In this document: positions 23,793 through 41,588 of the stretch, piece by piece
Layout: the number at the start of each line of letters is the position of its first letter
How positions within the stretch are numbered: position 1 is the first letter of the stretch
NCBI GenBank assembly: GCA_001579985.1
Contig: LRSR01013756.1
Span: forward strand, 1 to 42,261
DNA length: 42,261 bases
Source: Hypsibius dujardini
Taxonomy: Eukaryota; Tardigrada; Eutardigrada; Parachela; Hypsibiidae
Direction of reading: 5' to 3'
Notes under the pieces: model-generated
What the model was told of the DNA's origin: nothing
The model's database searches: none
The model's input: only the letters and a program-made list of their open reading frames with translations
Position numbers and translations under genes: made by a program

Positions 23793-25390
23793 AATTCCTG
23801 GTTTTTTTATTATAGAAAACGGTGAGGCAGAATTTAATTGTTCTTCGGTTCTTTAATTTAATTGTTTTATTTGTTCTTCGGAATGTTCTTTCTTTCTTCA
23901 TCACTTGCTGCGTTTATCGTCTTGTACTTACGAGAAAAATAACCGGTATAACAAGTCAATATTGAATGACTGCCACCCGCAAATGATTGTGAAAATTACA
24001 TTTCTTAGTGGCTGTGGTAGCCGGTAACTTTGTAAAGCGACACTATCCATGTTTTCATCATCGCCTAAATTATCGGTATTCTGATGCGTAAAACTGGTCT
24101 GGTGTATTGATATGTGAAACAGTGACTGCTGCAAAATACGATTAGCAACCGTTGAGATCGCATTGCAGTTAGCTGCTTGCGGTACGGTTTTGAGGTACGA
24201 GTAGACCAAAGAAGCGGAACTGATTCTAAATTTTCAAAAATAAATTTGTTTCTGCAGTTTGAATCACTTGACATACTGTTGAGCCCACATCGTGTCTAAA
24301 ATAATTTAATTGCGATTGCGGTATGCGGTTGCATGTTTATTTTATTTTGCTTTGATGTCTTTTGGAGCACGAAGTACAAGAGAACATTTAAGGGGATTTA
24401 AGTAAAATCAAGGTGTTTTTCCCCTCTTTAAATTGTGCACGGCAAGGGAAAAAGTGACTGTCTGCTCGTTATGACGAAAATTAACGTATAATGCCATATT
24501 GTTCAGATATACATTCGCTATCTATCGGTCTGCCGAGCAAAAGAATCGGAAAAAGGGATCTAGGAAAAAAAACGAGCTAAGAAATGGTATTGTACTGTTG
24601 CTTTAGCTTCGCGCACCTGTAGCGCCGCCCTCGGGTGATTTCTCCCCACTCCTTGTGTTATGCCCGAACAGTATATACTGAAAATGCTATGTTTGTTGCG
24701 CGAAGCTAACGCGGCAGTACAGTACAGTTATTGCGTGGGCATGTCAGATGCACAGCTGCCGCCAGCCTATAAAAACCTACGGTTATGCAACATTTTTGCT
24801 GACGTCAATCGACGCCTACTTGAATTTCAAGACTAAAATCGCTTTCGAATGTTCAAGTCCACGTTAAAATGAACGCCGAAAATTAGGAAAAGCAGCTGGA
24901 AACGTTTAACTTGTTTTTCTCAAAAGTGTTTATGTAATTGGGTACTGGTGAACTTGTACCAGTGGCGCCCTCAATTTGCACCCGAAACGCTTGAATACAT
25001 TATTTTAATGGATCAGGCATCAAAGAATGAATACTTGAGCATTTCTAATGAATTTTTGAGAAAAACGAACAGACACCTGGTTTCGATTAATTTGGATTAG
25101 GACGTCGTCTTCTGTACCAGTAAGGAGATTTTCCGGCTGGTTACTCATTACGGTTTTCATTTGCGCCTCATCCTCGGTTTTAAATATTCCGCTCCTAAAT
25201 TTTGTGGGTCGGTTCGTCGAGAGGATAGTTATGCACGAGATTCGTTTGTTATGAAAAAAAGGTGCTCATTGTGACGACCACTTTCGCGCCAGTGTGAACG
25301 GACACGAGCTGCATTTTGAATAGTTCCGTTCAGTGTGACAGAACAGCTTAAAAATATAATATCCGTAGATTTTTGACTCGAACAACCACA
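23793..25390. other. Intergenic between peroxidase and repeat-protein gene
   Basis: About 1.6 kb with no frame that resembles a known family. It contains the short inverted-repeat element at 24592-24720. Frames at 23928-24274 (minus) look random. Confidence 0.4.
24592..24720. repeat. Short inverted-repeat element, about 130 bp
   Basis: Arms at 24593-24616 and 24696-24719 both read inward as TACTG, then three variable bases, then (T/G)TTAGCTTCGCGCA(A)C. The last 14 bases are nearly identical. No coding capacity. It is probably a miniature transposable element. Confidence 0.5.
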
Positions 25391-25396
25391 TTTATT
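25391..25396 (-). terminator. Poly(A) signal of the Tyr/Pro-rich gene
   Basis: AATAAA on the minus strand, about 105 nt past the stop codon at 25501. Confidence 0.5.
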
Positions 25397-25500
25397 GGTA
25401 TTCCAGCTAAAAAGTAATATTAAAGTCACCGACATTGTTCATGGTGGAAGGGCAAAACCCCATCTGGCACTCTTTTTCACGCTATACTAACAATGCCGTA

Positions 25501-26378
25501 TTAACTATAATTACCGAGCATCTTGGGCGGTTGTGCATAGCTAGGTGGCGTCTGATAGCTAGGCGGAGTTTGATAGCTTGGAGGAGACTGATAATTAGGC
25601 GACGATTGGTAGCTGGGAGGAGCTGGATAGCTCGGAGTGGAGTAGTCACTAGAAGTAGTTTGATAAGTTGAAGTAGTAGTGTAGTCACTGGGTGGAGCTG
25701 GATAGGTGGTAGTTGTCTCGTAACTTGGCGGAGACGTGTACTGGGGCGGAGTTGAAGATTCGTAACTTGGTGGCGACTGGTAACTGGACTGAGATTGGTA
25801 ACCTGAAGGAACTTGGTAACTTTGCGGCGATCGATAACCGGGAGGGGCCTGGTAGCTGGACTGGGGTTGGTATCCGGAAGGAGCCTGATAGCTTGGCGGT
25901 GACGGATAACTGGGTGGTGATTGGTAACCTCCGTTTGAACCTCCGTAAGATGGAGCCGGGGCAGGAAGCTGGTAGCTTGGAGGGGACTGGTAACTGGAAT
26001 ATTGATTGGCCGGCGGACTTCCGTACAGAGACCGGCTGTCGGGTGCAGCACCATAGCGGGAGTATCGCGCAGGTGCTGGCGCATCATAGGAACCTAAATT
26101 TGAAAGGATATATTTAATAAATTATTGTTTCTTCTATTTCGGTAAAATATCGGCGATACAAATAATACAGACAATCAGTAGATATTAGATATAAACATCA
26201 ACTCATAAATTAATGTACAAAATGCCGATGCTCATATATATAGTTTATAGAACCTAACAGAAACTATACAAACATTGTACAAACATTACACACTGCATAT
26301 ACATCTTTATGTGAATCTCTTACCTGCGTAAGCAATACCAGCGCTGAGCAAGAAGACAGCAACTATTGGGGTATACAT
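25501..26378 (-). CDS. Secreted Tyr/Pro/Ser/Gln repeat protein, 2 exons, 215 residues
   Basis: Exon 1 is 26378-26324 and encodes a signal peptide of 18 residues (MYTPIVAVFLLSAGIAYA). The donor GCAG/GTAAGAG and acceptor TTTAG/GTTCC join in phase 1 to exon 2 (26093-25501). The mature protein is a low-complexity array of SYQ-x-PP, SYPSPP, GYQ and NYQSSP units, roughly 15-20 copies, interrupted near the middle by a Thr-rich stretch (ETTTTY, DYTTTSTY). It has no Cys and almost no charged residues. Such compositions are seen in cuticle, eggshell, byssal or adhesive proteins, where Tyr is cross-linked by peroxidase or phenoloxidase; here that is an inference. The nucleotide repeats create long false frames in two other phases. 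TATA-like and AATAAA motifs flank it suitably. Confidence 0.82.
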
Positions 26379-26504
26379 GATTTGTGATCGTGGTTTGAGT
26401 TTTATAACAAAAATAATGAAACAAATACTGTTTTTAGATCACTGCAGGTGAAAAAATTTGAGCTGGACAAGAAGGGTGAATTTTTCTGCGGCTTTAAATG
26501 CGTA

Positions 26505-26510
26505 CTTATA
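26505..26510 (-). promoter_or_regulatory. Candidate TATA box of the Tyr/Pro-rich gene
   Basis: Minus-strand TATAAG about 130 bp upstream of the ATG at 26378. Confidence 0.35.
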
Positions 26511-29148
26511 TTACTTTTTTTGAATTTTTAAACAGCAAGGACCTATCCAATCTGACGTAAGTTCTCTTCAAGGCATGGGCAGTCTTGCGGATGGAACATA
26601 CGTATGTTAAGAGACTAATACGTATTTGTCTCAGCCGTTTTTCTATTATGCGGTTAAACAGACCAGTCATACTTTGAATGTCGTCAGGTCTCAGCGGAAG
26701 TAATAAATTAATTTTTTTAAGCAATGACAAGGTCTGCCTACTGGGCCGATTTCACTGGCCCTTCCGTTACGCCGGTCTCAGCGCTGCCAAATAAGGAGTG
26801 GGAAGTCTCTCTTGGATTTCTTCTCTAGACCCTTCAAAAAATTAAGTCAATGATGTTTTAACTCTATGTTACAAAAACGAAATTGTTTGTTTTATATGAA
26901 CAGGTCTGAAAACGTGTGCCTGAAGATTAGTAAATTCACTTAATATGTACTCAACACTCACGTCTTTGTCGAGAACAAGGTTTTGTTGGTGCCGCCTAAT
27001 CCGCATTATTATTGAGCGAGTTTGAGCATCTCAAGAACTATTTCCTGGCATAATTACGTTTTCTCGACAGTGCATTTAAAAAAACTTTTGAATATTGAAC
27101 CTTACGGTTGATTTCTATAGTCCGCACCTTTCATATATTTTTGAAAATCTGATCCAGTTGTTCTTCATATTGCAGTTAGTCCATATCTTATTGAAAAATA
27201 AGAGTTTTCCGTTTTCTATTGATGAGTTGTAAATGAGAATTCGAATTCAGGGAGCTTTTTGCATGAACTCAACCGACGCTACGTTGTTCCTTCTGTGTAT
27301 CAATAACTAAGATATTATAATTAAAAACACGCGGTGACATATTTCTGCAATGGTGATTGTTTTTCTGGGGATCACCTGATTGCATCCTTTATATGTGAGT
27401 TAATTGACTGTGGTTTTGATTTGGCCACCCAATTAAGATTCCTCGGATCAAGCAATCGACCAATTGGTTCATACACAGGACTGAACATCCACTAAATCTA
27501 TGGCAGAGCGCTCCCTTTTTCCGTCAACAGCTCAGTAAGAATTATCGGTGTCAGAGCAGGAATTACTGGAGGATCTCTCTGTAATCCGTTTAAAAACTTT
27601 ACTTTCTTGCGTCTTTGTGGCCCACGCTGCAAGCAAAAGCAACAAACTAATCAACGAAAATCAGCTGATCTGCAAAACAGCCGCGAAAAATCAGAACTTT
27701 TATTTTTGTTTTTACAGCCACGGTTAAGTTATCTGCTGTGAACTTTCTGTTACAAATTTCACAGTGAATCATAAGTTGCCCAATTACATTGCGTTAGCTC
27801 AAACTCCAAAAGGAAAAACACGTAAAATGCATTAGGATAACTATTTAATACTCCAATTGCTTATTTTCAACTGATTTTTCAATTGATATTGCTGATTTTT
27901 CTGAAAAACACTTGTTACTGAACCGGTACTTCAGTCGAATTATATGCTTGTAGAATACGAATCCGTACTCTCCCCTTATTTCATTGTTAATAAAAATTTC
28001 CTATTCGGTTTCCTTCGTGCTTTTTTGTTCGCATTTGCTAAAAGCAGAACGTGTTCAGTCATTGAAGGAAAACTGTACAAAATAGCTCGGGTTTCCATAC
28101 TGCGTGTCCCTGCTATAAATAATTATGGTCAAAGAGCAAAGCCCACCTGTTTCTTTGACACTCGCGTATAAAGTTTCATTATATAATGTTGAATCGTCAA
28201 CTGGTTATTGTAACGTTATTAGAGACAACCGGTTGATACACTCCAACGCGCTTTGAGACGTGTATTTGTTGTGCTCAATGAAATAAATTCGATTCGGAGT
28301 TTCGTGCTTAAAGCACTTTTCACTTTATTGAAGCATCTTTCCACTGCAGAAAGCGCGAAGATTCCAACTGTTGTTCTTTGCTCTTGCTCACAACCTACCC
28401 TATTTTCAATTCCAACAATGGTGACTGTTTATGTCTTGTTTTGGAGTGTACAGTGGGCCCCATTTACATTGTCCCAACTTGCCGCCAAAATTCTACCAGC
28501 CAGATCAGCTGATCCACAATCCATCCCACACAAAATTTATTGTAGATGTCTTGTGGGCAATACAATTTTTTTCAGTTGGCGTTAGACTGTGTCGCGGATG
28601 CTGAAGGAAGATCTTGGTCAGACGTACCACAAGAAGGCAAAATAAATAGTTAATTGTTGCAAACTAAACGTTCGTGAGTTTTCCAAGCTGGTTCTGATAA
28701 ACAGCCAAGAAGGCTCATGGTAGCGCCTTTAACAAATTTCTGCAATAATTTTCTCTGACCAAAGTTCAGACCCGAGTTCTCCTTTGTAGTAACGGTGAAA
28801 CACGGCAAAGCTTTGTTGGACTAGGGAATTTAATTGTGTCATTTGAAAGGTGGCATGTTCGAACCGGCCATTAGTGAAGAAGTTTTTAAATCAAGGCTTT
28901 CAACGGTGAACTGTCATATTTTTCATCAACTTTCAAAATTTTGTTTAGTGTTTTTTGCTTGAACACACCGGTCGTTTCCAGCTATAGCTTCCTGATTCCA
29001 TCCAGACCGGTAATGCGCAAGTTAAGTACAAGTAAATGAGAAGTTAGTATGTTTTGCCTCACTGGGACCGCTTGGCAGCCAAAAAATACAAAAATATAAA
29101 ATAGTTAGTTCTAACGTTCTCATTACGTGGATTAGTTTTCTGAGTGTA
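26511..29148. other. Gene-poor interval
   Basis: About 2.6 kb with only short frames of AT-rich composition (for example 27944-28171 and 28253-28585, plus) that show no domain or signal peptide. A Tc1-like terminus (TACAGTGGGCCCC) occurs at 28449-28461 without a recognisable partner end. Confidence 0.4.
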
Positions 29149-29792
29149 CAGTCAGCCCCAAAGAAAACTCCGCTTGCACAACTTGCACAACTTGCACAAC
29201 GATCTAGGAAAACAAATAGTAGTTTACCTGTGTAGAGGACTGCAACAACTGATGACTAAATCCCAGGGAACTGCCCAAAGTAACCGAATTCGAGTTTTTA
29301 TCAACTGGTTTTGCAGATTTTCATGACTGCTGTTTTCTGTTGTTGCTATCGCTCTTGATTGGTTGATTTAGTAAAATTTGATTTAAATATGATCAAAGGA
29401 AGGCGAATTCCTCCTGAAGTAGCAATGGCAGTTGATACTTTGCATCAGAAAGTTATGCAGAATTTTGGATTTTGATTGGGGTATTGAGGTTTAACGTTTT
29501 AAATTCTAGTTGTAAGTCTATTTTTCAATATGTTTGTTACGTTTAAATTTGAATTTCGGTTCCAAATTTATTTTTCTCTCAAGGTTTGCAATGTTCAAAT
29601 TTTCATTTCTTTCATTATATTTTTATTGCTTGCCTGTTCGCGTTTTGATTCGAAATATAATGTATGATTATGCATAAAGTATACACTGCATGTTTTGATT
29701 GGTCGCACAGAAAACGTGCAATTTAGGGCGGGGTTTTCGGTCTGTTTAAACAACAAACGTTACGTTAGCAGAGTTTTTCTTTGGGCTGACTG
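29149..29792. mobile_element. Tc1-like non-autonomous element, 644 bp
   Basis: Terminal inverted repeats: left 29149-29174 begins CAGTCAGCCCCAAAGAAAAC; right 29767-29792 begins, read inward, CAGTCAGCCCAAAGAAAAAC. TA flanks both ends (29147-29148 and 29793-29794). Just inside the left end is a perfect threefold TTGCACAAC repeat (about 29174-29200). No transposase is recognisable, so it is a deleted or miniature derivative. Confidence 0.78.
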
Positions 29793-30248
29793 TACTCGTT
29801 GTTATCGCGCAGGTTTACTATTAAACATGAGCAACTTGTTGTCCAGTGGGCGAGCTGGTTTTCGCTCGAAATTGGAGTAGCAAATTGTTAAACACAACCG
29901 TGTCGGATGTTTGTATACTTAATTAACAAGTATTAGTTGCAAATATTATCTAGAGGGATCAGCAAAAATCAGCAAAATTTTTGCTCTTCCTTTCGCCGAA
30001 CGAATCGGACGCATGTAGCGTTCTCAATCCCTTGCATGGCTTTCAGCACCAACACGCGCATCTTGTCCTAATTTGGATAAGCACCGTATGGTTTATTCCA
30101 TTTGCGTCTGAGGAGCGACAGTTTCATTTAACACAAAACCGAGCTTTGACCAGTTATGAAACAACGCGTATTAGAAATCAGCGGTCATTTCTGTCACACA
30201 TGTTTGCCTTGAACTACCTAGGCTCATCATGGCGGTATACTAATAGCT

Positions 30249-30535
30249 ACAGTTGGTGCGCCTGTACCCACCCTGCCGGACTAGTACTTATATACATATA
30301 CTTATACTAATACTTATATACTAATACTTATGGCAGTAACAGATGTGTTTGTGCCTACTCTGCCTGACTTATACTTATACTTATATACTTATAATTATAC
30401 TTATAGCAGTATCTGCACCCACCCTACCTGACTCATACTTATACTTATATACTTATACTTACAATTATTCTTATAGCCGTAACAGGTGTGTCTGCACTCA
30501 CTCTGCCTGACGTATACTTATACTAATACTTTCAT
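30249..30535. repeat. Minisatellite, about 3-4 degenerate units
   Basis: Units of roughly 65-95 bp: an AT-rich half built from ACTTAT/ACTAAT words is followed by a conserved half resembling GCAGTAACAGGTGTGTCTGCACCCACTCTGCCTGA. Length differences lie in the number of ACTTAT words. Confidence 0.7.
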
Positions 30536-30549
30536 CAGGCTAATGTCCA

Positions 30550-31420
30550 TCATCTGTACTTCATCGCTCGTCCGCCCGTTACCCACTTTTCGGTTCACTT
30601 GCCCGTCTTCCTTCTGTCAGTTCGTTAGACCGTCTGTCTGGTCATCTTCCATCTGACTATTCATTTTCTGCCCGTCCGCATACCAATGTAGCACACCCAA
30701 TTGGATAATTTTTTATGCAAAGACTAGCTAGTGGTAACGTTCGCTCGTTTTACGGAAATCCCGTTCTCGTTCCGATCAGCAAGATATAATAAAATTCAAG
30801 GATCATAGACTTGAGATACTTTAATATACTGTTAGGTCTACCAACCGTCAGTTGGATAGTTAACAAGTTTATTAGACTGATAGTAAAGACCGTCAGAGAA
30901 ATAAACTGGAAGAAAGGAAAGAAGAAGTAGAACTGACTGTAGAAATAATAAAACACATTATTATATAGTAAAGTTTTAACTATAGAAATGAAGGTAAATA
31001 GCACATACATCAGAATAGGGTTAATAGAGTGGACAGAGTTACAAACTAGTATGATACTCGTGAGTTAAAGAACTATCATGATTGGATATGGAGACTTGTT
31101 GGGCGTGTCCAACAATACGAATCTTATTTGCCTAATGAGCGATAATGGGGATCTTATAGAACGAATTCGCGTAACTATAGCTAATCTCACTTGCAGCAAA
31201 AATATTTACTAGGGTCGTGCATCTAGACAGACGAATAACGGATGGACGGATGAACGGTGTCCAAACAGATGAGCAAAGGAAAGACGTCACAACCGAAAAA
31301 CAAACGGGTGGATAAACCCCCGGACGAACGGACGGACGGAAAAGCGGGAAAGGGATGGGTAAACGGAAGACGGTCTGATCAACGGATGACGAATGGATGG
31401 ATGGATTGAATGCTTTGAGG
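30550..31420. repeat. Inverted pair of degenerate CCGTC/GGACG simple repeats
   Basis: A pyrimidine-biased stretch (30560-30675; words CGTCCG, CCGTCT, CTTCC) is mirrored by a purine-biased stretch (31215-31415; words GGACGG, GGATGG, GAACGG). About 550 bp of AT-rich DNA separates them. The two blocks look like opposite orientations of the same tetranucleotide-derived repeat. No gene is seen inside. Confidence 0.5.
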
Positions 31421-31584
31421 AAGCCAACTTTTACAATTCAAATTATGAAGTAACATTATAATTTTATTTGGCTACCGTGGAGTGGGGGAGAGCAACGGAA
31501 TTGGAATCTGAGTTGCTTCACGCTCGCGAGCACGTATACGGGCGGCGCAAGCTTTGCCTTTCGACGCATTACATGCTTAAAGGT

Positions 31585-33245
31585 TGGTATACCGTTGATG
31601 ACAGTGAACTTATCGCATGGCCCAAAAGTTTTGTACCAACAACACCGACAAAAAACGGAAGTCGGTGTTCTGGGGAAATAGTCGAATAATTACGGGGAGT
31701 ATTACTGGGAGAAGTTTTGCAATCATCATAGCCCTCCACATCATCCAGCACATTTTCTGACAACACATGCCACAACACTTAAAAAATCCAATTTTATATA
31801 AAATAAAGGTTGCAGCTCCAGGAAAATCGAGTCCGCCTAAAGTTGCCAGACCAGTTTTCACAGCTTCCAACCAAGAGAAAGTGAGATTGACATTTTTTTC
31901 ACTGTGAACTTCCTGAGTTGCATCTGATAACTAACTAGCAATGCGCTTTTGAACTAAACCTGACAATTTTGCTTCCAAATTCATATCAAACTGCTTGGGG
32001 CTCTGGTATTTGGTAAAAAACGATCGAGTATTATCCAACGTATACTGGTAGTATTTTAGAGAAAGCAAATGAGCAGCAAAAAGGGTATTGTGTAATTTTA
32101 TCCAGCTCCATCATTCCATTCATAACTTGTCCCGTTAAAATTAATAAAACCATTTGGCCAAAAGCAACTAGTGAAAGGTATCCAGCCAAGGGCGTTTTCT
32201 CCATTGATATAATTCTTTTCTTCAACAGTCGTAATGGGCTGAATTCCGCAAGGAGTTTTGATCCCAAAAAATGTGTCTAATTGATATGCCACGACGCAGA
32301 ATACTTGTGCGACCATGAATCTCCAGCGCAGAGCATGCAGGATAATTAAATATTTCAGCGGCAAGCAGAAGAAATTTTGTCGATAACGTAAATCCGTCTC
32401 GAAGTTTTTACTGTAAAATGCTGCAGTGATGCAACTCTAATTTCTGCATATTCTATTTTGACAATTTAACCATTTCATTTTTAATCCAGTTTAAGTGCAA
32501 CTGCAAGTGATTATAGTAGTCAATGGGACGTTGCTGAACTCCGTACATCCGGACAGTTTCATTTCCTATTTCGTTATAAGTGATGTCTGTAACGGTAAAT
32601 TATTTAAACTGATCCCGGCAGCCCTGAGAATTAGGCCTGTCACAATTCAAAAAGTGTTTGGGATAAGAGTCAATTTCGTACTGCAAATGAATGTTCAGCT
32701 GCTCAAGAATGGCAACGTAATTTTGAATATTACATGTTAATACGCCGTTTGAATCGAACCATAAATAAGTTTGGCTTTAATTTTCACAAACTAAAATTGC
32801 ATCTCCGGAAAAGATCATTTGACCTTGAATCATATTTCCACCTTGTTTAATAAAAACGCAATTTTTGCTAATTAATTTCAATAAACAATCAGAATTTGAG
32901 AACTGAAAATCAACATGACAAATAAAACGTACGTAACCCCGGACAAAATTACTAGATGCATAATCATGTTGTAATGGACCTATCGGAAACATAATAGTGC
33001 AATTGGCACACTTCTCTTTAAAATGATTTCTGAAACGATGCAACTATGAGTAATGCTATCCATCGTTTTCCACCAAGAAGCTTCACTTTTAGGTTAGGCA
33101 TCATAGGACCAAATTTTGTCGTTTTTAGTCATCAGTTGATTCAGGCATTTGACGGTTTGCTGCATAGTCCAACACTGAGTGGCACCAACGTCAATGGGTC
33201 CGTCGATGCGTATTTTGTCAGTATCTTGTATGGAACTTTCAGTAA
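31585..33245 (-). pseudogene. Decayed viral surface-glycoprotein-like insertion
   Basis: A series of minus-strand open segments reads in a consistent order: about 33245-33060, 33043-32777, 32776-32460, 32364-32098, 32090-31950 and 31940-31610. They are broken by in-frame stops (near 32778, 32601, 32454, 32409 and about 31945) and by frame changes near 33050, 32370 and 32095. The segments contain many Cys, Trp and N-glycosylation sequons. The last runs into a hydrophobic segment followed by a Cys-cluster and a second hydrophobic run, as expected of a C-terminal membrane anchor. No introns or splice sites explain the breaks. I infer an endogenised envelope or glycoprotein gene, from a chuvirus- or rhabdovirus-like negative-strand virus or an env-bearing retroelement. 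The family is not settled, and no gag, pol, nucleoprotein or polymerase is seen nearby. Confidence 0.45.
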
Positions 33246-35407
33246 TGCGTTAATCGTGTTAGGCTATTTCACATGCATAGCCCATGGCTATGCATCACTC
33301 AATGATGGAAAATTTATCCTCTAATTCTTCTTCTTTGATAGTAGTTTTATAATGATTACTTTAAGAAATGAGCCGCTTATAAATATTAGGGTATATACTA
33401 CTTGAAGACTGAAAAAAGTTTATTGAAAGTGTCTTTTTTTATTAATTTAAAATTACACGCGTACTTGGAGCTCAATCGGCAAAACCAGTTTAAATGTTAA
33501 ATGGAGTTTTATTCTATTAATAATTTATTACTGTACAAATAAACTATAATAAAAATAACATGCGTTACGAATAATTCTAGTAATTAAATTAGCTGACTGA
33601 TAGGAAGAATATTTACTGTATATCTCATATTATTACAAAACTAGGTTAATTAAAAAACTAAACTAAATAATAAACTAACAATGAAATACGCAATATGGCA
33701 TTATTATTATTATTTCATCAAACTTCAAATTATTTTTTTTAATCTCTCTTATTCCAGTTGTTGTTAGCTCACTTTCTCGGACAAAGAATTTGAGTCAGAT
33801 GCTCATCTGACTTGAATCTGTCAAGGAATCTGTCGGCCACCGACCGTTTGTAAGTTCCTTTTCTTTTATTTCTAAGGGAACGTTCAACAATTATGTCAAC
33901 GGATTTAGGGGGTACGTGTCAGCAATCGATGACGAGCTCTGACGTATATGGGGTGAGGGTCTGTCCTTGAATTAAGACAGCAATTTTAGATCTCAAAATT
34001 TTCTTAATCTTGAGAGTTTGAAAAAACGTGTTTTTTCAATAACATTTTATAGATCCGCATGCCATTATTCTTCCTTTCATTTGAGCATCATACTAGTACC
34101 GACAAAGGTTCCCATGGCGATGGTTCCGAGGAAATACGATACGAGGAGGCTCGGTCGACCGACATTCCCATCATTACGGATCTAGACGCTTTTCTTCGTT
34201 CTAATTTTGAAAATTTGAAGGATAACTAAGTGTTATCGGTGCTGAAATTTTGTTACTAAAGCGGAAATTTAAGATTTTGGCGCACAGGCGGTTCCAACGG
34301 CGCTGAATCAGCGTTTGAAATTAAGGGGGGGGGAGTAAAAAAAACTGACGAAGTCTGACGGAGAGGAGGTAGTGGTAAGGCCGCCTAATATCGAGCGATT
34401 ACGTAATTGTTGAACGTTCCCTAACTCGACTACAGAGTAGGAACTAGTGAGCCTCTGTCCACAAACTATATAGCAGGACAGCGACACTGTTGCATGCATG
34501 GCTTCACCGACTGCATCCATTTAGGGCAATTAACCTTATCTTTTTTCATGTGTGCAAACCTTGAAATACCTAAAAAAATGACTGCTCGACAGAAGAAACA
34601 CGCTTGAGGCATTAACGAAAACCCGTTAAATTTGGAAAGCTAATATCTGGAAGCTGTAAGCAAATGTCTATATACAAATACCCAGAGGAAAGGTGATAGA
34701 TTTCGAACGGCTATATATTCAACAAATTACCATTGCTTGTTCTAAAGCCAAGACTTTGACCGAACTTGCAGGCATATCATTAGTACTAAAGCGAATGGTG
34801 TACTATAAAATTCAGTAGTAAAAGTGACGAATGGACGTAGAACAACGATACCAAGCGGTGATTCGGTAACGAGTCAGTTCGTCTGCTTGTCACAGATAAA
34901 ATAATAGATCCAGAACCAAAGGTAGGCCTTTCAAAGTCAAAGATTAGCTCCCACGGTCCAAGTTCTATCGACCGCATGATTTTCTTTAGCGATGATATAA
35001 GTTGCTGGTAATCGACGCTGTTGGTGTTACTGTACCATGAACATTTTGCGTGCCTGAGAATTTCTCGTAGGAATGTCAACAATAAAACTACAGAATTCCT
35101 GAAAATATGAGAGGCTGAGTCCAAACAAAGCCAAACCAAAACAAACTAAAGAAAAGTAAACTGAACGCTTCCCCGTTGATTGACACGTCAAAAGTATGTT
35201 CGAAAAAACGTGAATTTTTCAAATACTCTGTTTTGGCTCGTCAACCTCTCCCTTAGGAGAAATTCATGTTTAATTGAAATCACGAGGTCATACTTCATTT
35301 ATTGTCCATTCTACGGATCATTTATTCAAAAAGTGTTGCATAAATTGTTAAAATCGATTGTCCATGCTTTTAACACATGCAGTGGCTACCATTTTGTAGA
35401 AGTATTA
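33246..35407. other. Gene-poor interval downstream of gene B
   Basis: About 2.1 kb. The first 500 bp are very AT-rich. A perfect 9-bp hairpin (AGTCAGATG, CT, CATCTGACT) lies near 33791-33810. A G8 run is at 34325-34332. The minus frame 34786-35139 is open for 117 codons but matches no family I know and shows no signal peptide. Confidence 0.4.
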
Positions 35408-35413
35408 TTTATT
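35408..35413 (-). terminator. Poly(A) signal of gene B
   Basis: AATAAA on the minus strand about 15 nt beyond the TAA stop at 35430-35428. This is close but within the range of compact 3' UTRs. Confidence 0.5.
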
Positions 35414-35427
35414 TTCTCGCCGCGTGA

Positions 35428-41588
<6,161 letters not shown>

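Noticed and set aside
25482-26117. Long frames rich in Pro/His/Arg (minus) and Gly/Asn/Trp (plus)
   Set aside because: They are other-phase readings of the SYQxPP nucleotide repeat; only the SYQxPP frame joins in phase to a signal-peptide exon.
28253-28585. 110-codon plus-strand frame
   Set aside because: No signal peptide, domain, splice continuation or homologous pattern; composition resembles surrounding non-coding DNA.
30249-30535. CRISPR-like array
   Set aside because: The repeats are degenerate, AT-rich and without uniform unique spacers, in a eukaryotic intron-bearing region; it is a minisatellite.
31468-31689. Plus-strand frame of 73 codons
   Set aside because: It overlaps the anchor end of the viral-like remnant in antisense and has no family resemblance.
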